Source: Dermabacteraceae bacterium TAE3-ERU5 (lineage in GTDB: Bacteria; Actinomycetota; Actinomycetes; Actinomycetales; Dermabacteraceae). From it: DNA of 64,000 nucleotides. Made by a program: the position numbers and the translations under genes. This document shows, one piece after another, positions 1-6,955 of the stretch. Below the pieces are notes generated by a model. The model made no database searches and was not told where the DNA came from. It saw only the letters and a program-made list of their open reading frames with translations. Within the stretch, counting starts at the first letter, position 1. Every line of letters starts with the position of its first letter. Where the stretch lies: contig JAHUUK010000003.1 of the NCBI GenBank assembly GCA_019218375.1, positions 62,001 through 126,000 on the forward strand. Direction: 5' to 3'.

Positions 1-371
1 CCAAGCTGGGCTCCCTGCCGGAAAAGCACCGCGCGCTCGTTTCCTGCGAAGGTGCGTTCTCCTACCTGGCTCGCGATGCGAAGATGACCGAGTACTACAT
101 CTGGCCGGTTAACTCCGATGCGGAAGCTACCCCGCAGCAGATCAAGAACACCATCGAGAACGTTAAGAAGGACCAGGTTCCGGCGGTATTCTGCGAATCC
201 ACCGTTACCGACAAGCCGATGCAGAAGGTGGCCGACGCTACCGGTGCTCGGGTTGGTGGCGTGCTCTACGTGGACAGCCTCACCCCGGCTGGTGGCGATG
301 CCCCCACCTTCCTGGATCTGCTCAAGCACGACGCGGAAACCATCGCTAACGGTCTCACCAACAACCAATGA
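1..371 (+). CDS. Metal-binding protein of a Mn/Zn/Fe ABC importer (3' part)
   Basis: The gene enters from the left edge and reads in frame from base 3 to the TGA at 369-371. The visible C-terminal lobe carries EGAFSYLARD followed by YIWPVNSDAEATPQQI and a late SLTPAGGDAPTFLDLL stretch, the pattern of SitA/PsaA/MntA-type cluster A-I solute-binding proteins. In this family the protein is an extracytoplasmic lipoprotein that binds Mn(II), Zn(II) or Fe(II) and delivers it to the permease; its signal peptide and first ligands lie outside the window. The stop overlaps the start of the ATPase gene (ATGA), so the two are translationally coupled. Manganese is favoured because the operon ends in an MntR-like regulator, but the substrate is inferred. 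Confidence 0.88.
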   Translation, partial: KLGSLPEKHRALVSCEGAFSYLARDAKMTEYYIWPVNSDAEATPQQIKNTIENVKKDQVPAVFCESTVTDKPMQKVADATGARVGGVLYVDSLTPAGGDAPTFLDLLKHDAETIANGLTNNQ

Positions 372-1120
372 GCCATCCCGCTCTAGAGACTGAACATGTC
401 ACCGTGCGCTACCGGGAGGTGCTGGCGTTAGACGACGTCACCCTCACGGTGGCGCACGGGAAAGTGACGGGCCTGATCGGCATGAACGGGGCTGGCAAGT
501 CCACCCTGCTGAACGCCGTGGTAGGCGCCGTCACCCCGACGAGCGGACAAATAAAGCTAGAGGGAGGCGACCCCGCCGCCGCGCGCCGCGCGGGGCGGGT
601 TGCCTTCGTTCCGCAGTCTTCCGCCATCGGCCGCCACGCACCCGTCACCGCTTGGGACATCGTTGCCACCGGCCGTTACCCGCACCTCCCGGTATCCCGC
701 CGTCTGCACGCAAAAGACCGCGATATCGTGCGTGATTCTCTGGCAGCCGTAAACATGCTGGAACTGGCGAAGCGCCCGCTGGCAAACCTTTCCGGCGGTC
801 AGCGTCAGCGCGTACTGGTAGCGCGGGCCATGGCGCAGGAAGCGACCCTGGTGCTGCTGGACGAACCTTTCGCGGGCCTGGACGCGGGCAGCGAAGACCT
901 ACTGATGGAGCAGCTACGCAAAATGGCGGAGCGGGGAGCCGCGATCATCGTCTCCACCCATCACCTGGAAGGCGCACGCGTGCTGTGCGACGACGCGATT
1001 TTGCTGCGTACCCGCGTGCTGCGCCACGGTTCGGCGCGTGAGGTGCTAACTACCGACGCGCTCGCCGAAGCGCTCGGGCTGACCGATAAATCCGTTTCGA
1101 CACTACCGAAGGGGGAATGA
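368..1120 (+). CDS. Metal ABC importer, ATP-binding protein
   Basis: This is a 250-residue ABC ATPase that powers the metal importer encoded on either side. Visible motifs are the Walker A GMNGAGKST (residues 38-46), Q-loop in FVPQSS, the signature LSGGQ (141-145), Walker B LVLLDEPF (161-168) and the H-loop in VSTHH. The length and the absence of any extra domain fit the ZnuC/MntB/SitB family of single-domain cytoplasmic ATPases. It starts 4 bases inside the upstream binding-protein gene and stops one base before the permease start, so the three genes form one operon. The metal cannot be told from the ATPase itself. Confidence 0.93.
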   Translation: MSHPALETEHVTVRYREVLALDDVTLTVAHGKVTGLIGMNGAGKSTLLNAVVGAVTPTSGQIKLEGGDPAAARRAGRVAFVPQSSAIGRHAPVTAWDIVATGRYPHLPVSRRLHAKDRDIVRDSLAAVNMLELAKRPLANLSGGQRQRVLVARAMAQEATLVLLDEPFAGLDAGSEDLLMEQLRKMAERGAAIIVSTHHLEGARVLCDDAILLRTRVLRHGSAREVLTTDALAEALGLTDKSVSTLPKGE

Positions 1121-1121
1121 C

Positions 1122-1943
1122 GTGTACGACTTCCTGATCTCCCCTTTCGAGTACGAGTACATGCAGATTGCGTTGCTCGTCGGCATTATCGTGGCGGTTG
1201 CCTGCGCCCTGCTTTCCTGTCTGCTTAATCAGCTCGGCTGGTCCCTGATCGGCGACGGCGTATCCCATGCGGTGCTGCCCGGTGTGGTGCTGGCCTACAT
1301 TCTGGGCTTGCCGTTCGTGGTTGGCGCGCTCGTGTTCGCCCTTTTGGCAGTAGGCCTGATAGGTGGCGTGAGGCGCGCCGGTACGGTGCGAGACGACGCC
1401 GCCATCGGCATCGTGTTCACCACCCTGTTCTCGTTTGGTCTGGTGCTTATCACCTGGACTCCCTCGTCCGTGGACCTCGGTCACATCCTGTTCGGTAACC
1501 TGCTGGGTGCCTCGAATCAGGACGTTATCCAGGTGACCGTGCTGGCCGTCATCGTGATCGTGGCGCTCGCCTGGCGCTGGCGGGACTTCCTGCTGCTCGC
1601 GGTAGATCCCTCCCATGCGCACGCGATCGGCCTTAACGTCGGCCGTCTCACCGCCGCCGTGCTGGTGCTGCTGGCGCTTACCACGGTGGCCGGTATGCAG
1701 GCGGCTGGCGTCATCCTGGTGGTCGCGCTACTGATCATTCCGGGAGCGGCGGCGGCCCAGCTCACCTGGTCGTTCGGACACATGATGCTGTGGGCGGCGC
1801 TGCTGTCCTCCCTCGCCACGGTGATGGGTATTCTCTGCGCCTACCACTTCAATAGTTCTCTGGGCGGCATGATCGTGATCTGCCAGTCCGCGATCTTCGT
1901 AATTTGCCTGCTCGCGGGCAAACGAGGAGTGATCCGCCGCTAG
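1122..1943 (+). CDS. Metal ABC importer, membrane permease
   Basis: This 273-residue protein starts with GTG directly after the ATPase stop. It is almost entirely hydrophobic, with about eight predicted membrane helices, and carries the ABC-3 family (ZnuB/MntC/SitC) signatures LIGDGVSHAVLPGVVLAY near residue 40 and VVALLIIPGAAAAQL near residue 200. In this family two copies form the channel that receives the metal from the binding protein. It is followed within 10 bases by the DtxR-type regulator gene, so transport and control are probably co-transcribed. The family assignment is strong; manganese as substrate is inferred from the regulator. Confidence 0.93.
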   Translation: MYDFLISPFEYEYMQIALLVGIIVAVACALLSCLLNQLGWSLIGDGVSHAVLPGVVLAYILGLPFVVGALVFALLAVGLIGGVRRAGTVRDDAAIGIVFTTLFSFGLVLITWTPSSVDLGHILFGNLLGASNQDVIQVTVLAVIVIVALAWRWRDFLLLAVDPSHAHAIGLNVGRLTAAVLVLLALTTVAGMQAAGVILVVALLIIPGAAAAQLTWSFGHMMLWAALLSSLATVMGILCAYHFNSSLGGMIVICQSAIFVICLLAGKRGVIRR

Positions 1944-1952
1944 AGTTGGGGG

Positions 1953-2657
1953 ATGGCTAACCCGGCATCCGTATCCGCGATCTTCGAGAACTATTTGAAA
2001 GTTATCTGGAGCATCAACGAATGGGGCGATGCTGAGGCGTCGGCAAAAATACTTGCTGAACGGCTCGGGGTCGCCCCTTCGTCTGTTTCCGAAACGGTTA
2101 AGAAGCTGGCGGCCGCGGGCCTGGTCGTGCACGTTCCCTACCGGGGTGTTTCCCTCACGGAGGAGGGCCGACGAGTAGCGGTAGCAACCGTGCGTCGGCA
2201 CCGGGTGGTGGAAACCTTCCTGGTCGAATACGCAGGCTACGGCTGGGACGAGGTGCACGAGGAAGCCGAGGTGCTGGAACATACCGTTTCTGAGCGGCTT
2301 ATAGACGCCCTCTGGGAACGCCTGGGGCGCCCCCTGGCTGACCCGCACGGAGACCCCATTCCGCTGCCCGACGGGACCCTGCCGGGAGCGCCGGGAACGG
2401 GTGAAACACTGCCGCTAACCGCGCTGCTGGAAGGCGAACGCGGCAGCGTGGTGCAGGTGAGTGACCGCTCCAGCGAAATCCTGCGCCATCTGGAAGATTT
2501 AGGCCTGCTGCCGGGGGCTGAGGTCGAGGTAGGTGCGCAGAGGCCGTTCGCCGGAACTATCAGCCTGCGCCTAAGCGGCGCCGACGCACCAGGGCAGGGG
2601 CGCGAGGTCGAAGTGGGCCGGGTGGCGGCCGAAGCCGTGCGGGTTAGCAGGCTCTAA
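1953..2657 (+). CDS. DtxR/MntR-family metal-dependent repressor
   Basis: This 234-residue regulator has an N-terminal winged helix (about residues 1-70, recognition helix near APSSVSETVKKL), a metal-binding dimerisation domain (about 75-140) and a C-terminal FeoA/SH3-like domain (about 150-230), the full three-domain DtxR architecture. Candidate ligands are H83, E87, H102, E106, E109 and H110. The motif E106-x-x-E109-H110 has Glu where iron-sensing DtxR/IdeR have Cys, which resembles Mn-sensing MntR. The residue aligning with DtxR Met10/MntR Asp8 appears to be N13, which is unusual. It closes the metal-importer operon and probably represses it when the metal is replete; the operator would lie upstream of the window. 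Confidence 0.9.
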   Translation: MANPASVSAIFENYLKVIWSINEWGDAEASAKILAERLGVAPSSVSETVKKLAAAGLVVHVPYRGVSLTEEGRRVAVATVRRHRVVETFLVEYAGYGWDEVHEEAEVLEHTVSERLIDALWERLGRPLADPHGDPIPLPDGTLPGAPGTGETLPLTALLEGERGSVVQVSDRSSEILRHLEDLGLLPGAEVEVGAQRPFAGTISLRLSGADAPGQGREVEVGRVAAEAVRVSRL

Positions 2658-2673
2658 CGCGCCGCGAAAACGG

Positions 2674-2736
2674 ACGCCTGGGTGCACTTAACGCTACGAA
2701 AACGGGGTTTTAGCAGCGGTTAGTGCACCCAGGCGT
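2674..2736. repeat. GTGCAC palindromic repeat, locus 1 (single hairpin)
   Basis: Two 22-base arms (2674-2695 and 2715-2736) pair nearly perfectly around the core CCTGGGTGCACT. The 19-base loop holds a smaller stem, AAAAC/GTTTT. It lies 17 bases after the DtxR-type stop and 20 bases before the GH42 stop on the other strand, where a bidirectional terminator would be expected. The same core recurs at 5172-5350 and 6741-6923. Terminator function is inferred. Confidence 0.75.
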
Positions 2737-2755
2737 TAAAAGGCTAAAGGCAGGG

Positions 2756-4921
2756 CTAAGGGCGACGGAAAATGCCGCTTGCTCCCGCGGCCAGGCGCAC
2801 CGGGTCGGGCCAGCCCGCCGGGGTCACCTCGGCCGCGTTAGGCGTGTGGTTAATCAGCACCGCCCATTCGCTGCCGTCCTCGCCCAGGCGCGGCAGCACC
2901 TCCACACCCTCCGGGTAATCGGGCAGGACGATGCCTGCTTCGGCGTAAACGTCGGCCATGAGCGGGGCCAGGTCTGCGGGGGCGAGCACGCACCCCACAT
3001 GCCAGGCCGTGCCCGCACCGAAACCATTCCGCACCACGGCCGCGCCGCCCGGCACCGGGCCGTCCGTGAACTCGGCCAGCACCTCGCCGGTGGTGACGCG
3101 CAAATCGTCGCACCAGATCGGGGAGCGCGCGGCAGTACCGGCAGCGTCCCCGGAAACCCAGTCAAGCCCCGCGTCGGCCCCCTCCGGCAGCGGGCAGAAC
3201 TCCTCTACGCTCACCCCGCAAACGTCGGCCAGGGCCGCGTTCAGGCCGCCCGGCCGCACCGTGTCGTTGCCGTCCACGATGCCGCAGAACGGGCCGAGAA
3301 CCAGCTTGCCGCCGCCCTCCACGTAAGCGCGCAGGTTTGCCGCCGCCGCGTCCGTGAGCAGGTACGACGACGGTGCCAACACCAGGTCATAGCCGGAAAG
3401 ATCGAACTCGGGATGGGCGAAGTCCACGCCGACGTGATCGCGCCAAAGCCGCTCGTACCAGGCGCGGATCTGTTCCCTGAACCCCAGGTCTACGGTGGGC
3501 CGCCACGGCAGGTGCTGCGCCCACAGCGATTCGTAATCCCACAGGATCGCCACCCGGTTACGTACCCCGCTGCCCGCAGCGTCGGCCGCGTCCGACAGCG
3601 CACTGCCGAGCGCGCACACCTCGCTAAACACGCGCGAATCGCGGCCCGCGTGCGGCACCATCGCGGAATGGAACTTCTCCGCCCCGAAGCGGGAGGCCCG
3701 CCACTGGAAGAACATGATCCCGTCAGCGCCCCGGCCGAAGTGCGAGAGCGAGTTGCGGGCCATCTCTCCTGGTGTTTTGGCCACGTTGCGGGGCCGCCAG
3801 TTCACGCCCGACGTGGAATGTTCCAGCAGGATCCACGGTCCGCCGTCTCCCAGGCTGCGGGTCAGATCTGCCGCCATCGCCAGCTCGATGTGCCGGGACG
3901 GGTCCTCCGGCAGCAGATAGTGGTCGTTGGTGGAGACGTCCACCTCGCGGCCCCAGCGCCACAGATCGCTCGTGTCGCAGTTGTGCGCCATGAAGTTCGT
4001 GGTGATCGGCAGGTTCGGCGAGTATTCGCGCAGAATGTCGCGTTCGTGAATGAAGCAGCGCAGCTGCGCGTCGGAACTGAACCGCTTCCAGTCCAGCTGC
4101 AGCGCCGGATTCGGTTCGGTGCCCGTGACGAGCGGCGGAATGATCTCCTCCCAATCGCCGTAGATCTGGCCCCAGAACGTCGTGCCCCAGGCGGTATTCA
4201 GCGCCTCCAGGGTGCCGTAGCGGGCCTGTAGCCAGGAGCGGAAGTCGGCCTGCGCGTAATCGCTGAAGCTCTCCGTGATTGGCGCGCCGTATTCGTTGTG
4301 CACGTGCCACATCGCCACCGCCGGGTGCGCGCCGTAGCGCTCGCCGAGCGCATGCGTGATGCGGGCGGTCGCCTCCCGGTATTCGGGGGAGGACGGGCAG
4401 GGGATACCGCGCGAGCCGTGGCTGACCGGAGTGCCGTCGGCCAGCACCGCGCGGGCCTGCGGGTTCGCCCGATAGAACCAGGCGGGCGGCACCACCGTGG
4501 GGGTGGCAAGGTCCACCGAGATACCGTTTTCGTGCAGCAGGTCGAGCAGTTCGTCCAGCCACTCGAAGTCGAACACGCCGGGGCTGGGTTCCAGCCGCGC
4601 CCAGGCAAAGATGCCGACGCTTACCAGGTTCACCCCGGCCTCGCGCATCAGCGCGATGTCCTCCCGCCACACCTCGCGCGGCCACTGCTCCGGGTTGTAG
4701 TCCGCGCCGTAGGCCACGCCGCCCAGCCGCTTAATCAGGGCCGATACGCGCTCGCGCGCCCCGTCCGGGCAGGTGCGCTGGCGCGGGGCTGGCGGGGAGT
4801 CCGGGGCCGGGGCGTCGGCCGCGAGGGTGCCGGTGGTGGGGGCGCCGGTGGCGGGATGTTCGGTAGTGGGGGTCGCTGCGGTGTTCGCGGGATCGAGCGG
4901 ATTGAAGGAAGAAACAGCCAT
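2756..4921 (-). CDS. GH42 beta-galactosidase
   Basis: This 721-residue enzyme matches glycoside hydrolase family 42: GADYNPEQWP near residue 72, the acid/base Glu in WHVHNEYG (E210), the nucleophile Glu in ILLEHSTSGVNW (E367), then the trimerisation and C-terminal domains. It would hydrolyse terminal beta-galactosides; no signal peptide is seen, so it should act in the cytoplasm on imported oligosaccharides. The start at 4921 has a good ribosome site (AGGAG, 5 bases away). The first 60 residues are a Pro/Ala/Thr-rich low-complexity extension that most GH42 enzymes lack. It stands alone, and its 3' end faces the DtxR-type gene across a palindromic repeat. Natural substrates of GH42 vary, so the exact galactoside is unknown. 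Confidence 0.93.
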   Translation of the reverse strand: MAVSSFNPLDPANTAATPTTEHPATGAPTTGTLAADAPAPDSPPAPRQRTCPDGARERVSALIKRLGGVAYGADYNPEQWPREVWREDIALMREAGVNLVSVGIFAWARLEPSPGVFDFEWLDELLDLLHENGISVDLATPTVVPPAWFYRANPQARAVLADGTPVSHGSRGIPCPSSPEYREATARITHALGERYGAHPAVAMWHVHNEYGAPITESFSDYAQADFRSWLQARYGTLEALNTAWGTTFWGQIYGDWEEIIPPLVTGTEPNPALQLDWKRFSSDAQLRCFIHERDILREYSPNLPITTNFMAHNCDTSDLWRWGREVDVSTNDHYLLPEDPSRHIELAMAADLTRSLGDGGPWILLEHSTSGVNWRPRNVAKTPGEMARNSLSHFGRGADGIMFFQWRASRFGAEKFHSAMVPHAGRDSRVFSEVCALGSALSDAADAAGSGVRNRVAILWDYESLWAQHLPWRPTVDLGFREQIRAWYERLWRDHVGVDFAHPEFDLSGYDLVLAPSSYLLTDAAAANLRAYVEGGGKLVLGPFCGIVDGNDTVRPGGLNAALADVCGVSVEEFCPLPEGADAGLDWVSGDAAGTAARSPIWCDDLRVTTGEVLAEFTDGPVPGGAAVVRNGFGAGTAWHVGCVLAPADLAPLMADVYAEAGIVLPDYPEGVEVLPRLGEDGSEWAVLINHTPNAAEVTPAGWPDPVRLAAGASGIFRRP

Positions 4922-5055
4922 TGTTGCTCCTGTGTGCGCCGGTTTTACATGCCGATACCGGTAAGTCTATGAGCGAAAGGCCGGGCTGGGCAGGGGGTGG
5001 CTAATGTTTTGGGCTTTTAGGTGGGGGCGGTAGTGCTTGGCCCGTGTACCCGATG

Positions 5056-5168
5056 CCGTGTTTCCTAGGGGGCGGCGTTTTTAGGGCGTGCGTTTTTAGG
5101 AGGTGGCGTTTTTAAGGCGTGGGGTTTCTTAGAGCGCGCGTTTCCTAGAGCGTGCGTTTCTTAGAGTG
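5056..5168. repeat. Degenerate tandem repeats of 14-17 bases
   Basis: About seven successive units follow the pattern CGTGCGTTTYYTAGAG with small changes in length and sequence: GTTTCCTAGG, GTTTTTAGGG, GTTTTTAGGA, GTTTTTAAGG, GTTTCTTAGAG, GTTTCCTAGAG, GTTTCTTAGAG. They form a direct array with no coding content and lead straight into the GTGCAC repeat block. Function unknown. Confidence 0.65.
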
Positions 5169-5171
5169 TGG

Positions 5172-5350
5172 CCTGACGTTCAGGTGCACTTTCTGCCGTT
5201 TGCCCCGCCGCCCCTTACGTTCGGGTGCACTAAGTGCTGGTAATTCCCATCCCCTAACGTTTGGGTGCACTAAGTGCTGCGAAAAAGCCGTTTAACCGGC
5301 CGAAAGTTCACCCAAACGTAAGGCACAGCCAAAAGTGCACCCAAACGTAA
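5172..5350. repeat. GTGCAC composite repeat, locus 2
   Basis: Three forward copies of a unit like TTACGTTTGGGTGCAC (near 5174, 5215 and 5255) are followed by a linker with GTTTAACCGG and then two inverted copies (ending near 5322 and 5350). The third forward and first inverted copies can form a long hairpin. The same order of units recurs at 6741-6923. It ends 36 bases beyond the stop of the minus-strand phosphotransferase gene, so it may act as a terminator or mRNA 3' element. Confidence 0.78.
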
Positions 5351-5385
5351 TGGCGGGAGTGCGCTACTTAGAGGGCGCGAAGGGA

Positions 5386-6576
5386 TTAGCCGAGCCAGTG
5401 CGTGAGAGTCTGGCGCAGGGTAGCCAGGGGCGAGCCGCCGTTTTCTTTGCTGATGGCGTCGACTTCTGCTTTGGCCGACAGGTGCAGCAGCATGTCGGTA
5501 CGCTCCAGTGCCAGACGGCCCCTGATGCGTGCCATGAGTGCGGCGGTATCTTCCGGCTCATCGTCCGGGCGTAGCCTGCGGCACTCGGCCACGTAAATCC
5601 CTACCAGTTCGGCCAAAGATTCCCACGGCAGCGGCACGTACCAGGGGCCGCCGTGGACAGGCCCTGCCAGGATCGCCAGATCCCGCGCCACATCGTCAAA
5701 CATGGCCCACTCGAAATCGATCAGCGCCGGGATTGGGGCAGATGTTGTTGCGCGTTCGGCCTGGTTGGGAACGGACGCGGAAGAAAGCGTGGTTTCGGCG
5801 GGTGCCGGATCGGGCCAGAGTACGTTGGTGGTGCAGGCGTCCCCGTGGCACAGCGCGATCCGGGGCAGCGGGCCGCGCTCGCCGGTGAAATACGGTTCGC
5901 TGCCCGCGATAACCCGTTTGGCGGTGGAAATTATCGGGGCGTTTTCCTGCACCACCTGCGGGTGCGTGCTTTCCCAATAGGTCAGAGACGCGGCGAACGC
6001 GGCAGCCAGGCTATACGGCTGGCGCTCCGGTGCCGGGGGTGCGCCGATGGCTGCGTCGGCCCCACCGCGCGGCGCGCCGCTCACCCGGTGCAGCGCGGCC
6101 AGCATGCGCATGTAGGCGGTGAGCATTTCCCGGTTCCAGCTTTGCGGTGGCAGCACGCGGCCGGGCACGTAGTCCAGGAGTAGGTAGGGGAGTCCGATCT
6201 CGGATGTGGCCGACGTTTCCCGGTACTCGTGCAGGGCGGGCGCGCCCTTGCCGTCTAGCAGTTTCAGGGCGGCGGCCTCTGCGGTGAGTGGGCAGCGGCC
6301 CTCCCCGGCTTGCACGCGCAGCACCTGCCGGGTGGGGCGGTTTCCGGGAGAGGGGCTAGCGCTGGGGTAGGGGGCTCGCGCGGTGGTCGTTTGGTTATTT
6401 GGTTGATTGGTTGTTTGGTTTCGGGGCGTGGGTGCCAGCAGCCAGGCCGCGAATGCTTCGCCCGCCCCTAGCAGGCTGGGGGCCGTGCCCGGGAATGCGG
6501 CCGCGATGGTGCGGGCGAACTCGGGCGAGGTGGGCGGCGGCGTTACGGTGCGGGAGGGCTGCGTGTGGGGATTCAT
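5386..6576 (-). CDS. APH/choline-kinase-fold phosphotransferase
   Basis: This 396-residue protein has the catalytic loop CHGDACTTN (D246, N251) and a metal-binding DFEW (D287), the two hallmarks of the aminoglycoside phosphotransferase/choline kinase fold. It therefore probably phosphorylates a small hydroxylated molecule with ATP. The acceptor (amino alcohol, sugar, homoserine or antibiotic) cannot be read from the sequence. The start at 6576 has a strong ribosome site (AGGAGG). Residues 50-80 are a low-complexity insert rich in Asn, Gln and Thr, encoded by an octamer repeat (6391-6422). The gene stands alone and is bracketed by two copies of the GTGCAC composite repeat, which is suggestive of a mobile or duplicated segment. 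Confidence 0.82.
   Translation of the reverse strand: MNPHTQPSRTVTPPPTSPEFARTIAAAFPGTAPSLLGAGEAFAAWLLAPTPRNQTTNQPNNQTTTARAPYPSASPSPGNRPTRQVLRVQAGEGRCPLTAEAAALKLLDGKGAPALHEYRETSATSEIGLPYLLLDYVPGRVLPPQSWNREMLTAYMRMLAALHRVSGAPRGGADAAIGAPPAPERQPYSLAAAFAASLTYWESTHPQVVQENAPIISTAKRVIAGSEPYFTGERGPLPRIALCHGDACTTNVLWPDPAPAETTLSSASVPNQAERATTSAPIPALIDFEWAMFDDVARDLAILAGPVHGGPWYVPLPWESLAELVGIYVAECRRLRPDDEPEDTAALMARIRGRLALERTDMLLHLSAKAEVDAISKENGGSPLATLRQTLTHWLG
6391..6422. repeat. Four in-frame 8-base repeats inside the phosphotransferase gene
   Basis: Four consecutive octamers share TTGGTT and differ in the last two bases (AT, GA, GT, TC). They encode the Asn/Gln/Thr-rich segment of the phosphotransferase. 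Because 8 is not a multiple of 3, gain or loss of one unit would shift the frame. Confidence 0.75.
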
Positions 6577-6955
6577 TGCGGCCTCCTGGTGGTGGATGGT
6601 TGTGCGCTGGGCGGCTTGGCGGGATTAGGGCTGGAGGTTTTGGGGTGGTCCAGTTAGAGCGAGGTGATCTGGAGGGTGTGGGACGGATAGACAGGGCGCA
6701 GGTGCTGATTTATGGGACTAGTGGGGTGTTGGCGGCCGGAGACGTAACGTTCGGGTGCAGTTTTGGTTGTTTCGCCTCGTGTTCCTTAACGATCGCGTGC
6801 ACTTTCTGCTGTTTTGCCCCACCCCCTAACGCCTGGGTGCACTAACTGCTGCGAAAACTGGGTTTAACCGGCAGAAAGTGCACCTGAACGTAAGGGCCAA
6901 CCAAAAGTGCACCCAAACGTAACGAGGTGTTGGGACTCCTGGGGCTGCCCTCCGG
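6577..6955. other. 379-base intergenic region with repeat locus
   Basis: No gene is seen between the phosphotransferase start and the stop of the lysine-rich protein gene. The half next to 6577 should hold the phosphotransferase promoter; no clear promoter elements were recognised. The rest is the GTGCAC composite repeat at 6741-6923. Confidence 0.65.
6741..6923. repeat. GTGCAC composite repeat, locus 3
   Basis: Same architecture as locus 2: forward units near 6743, 6786 and 6826, then the linker GGGTTTAACCGG, then two inverted units near 6870-6893 and 6903-6923. The third forward unit (about 6827-6852) pairs with the first inverted unit (about 6868-6893). It ends 33 bases beyond the stop of the minus-strand gene at 6956, again at an operon 3' end. 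Confidence 0.78.

Larger units (their letters stand above)
4922..5385. other. 464-base intergenic region filled with repeats
   Basis: No credible gene is seen between the GH42 start and the phosphotransferase stop. The part next to GH42 (4922-5055) should hold its promoter, though no clear -35/-10 pair stands out. The rest is a run of degenerate short tandem repeats (5056-5168) followed by a composite GTGCAC repeat (5172-5350). Confidence 0.7.

Noticed and set aside
2723-4231. Long plus-strand open frame opposite the GH42 gene
   Set aside because: It reads as Arg/His/Val-rich sequence with no motif, is antisense to a clear enzyme, and arises from high GC content.
5056-5350. CRISPR array
   Set aside because: Repeats are too short, degenerate and partly inverted, spacers are not of constant length, and no cas genes are present.
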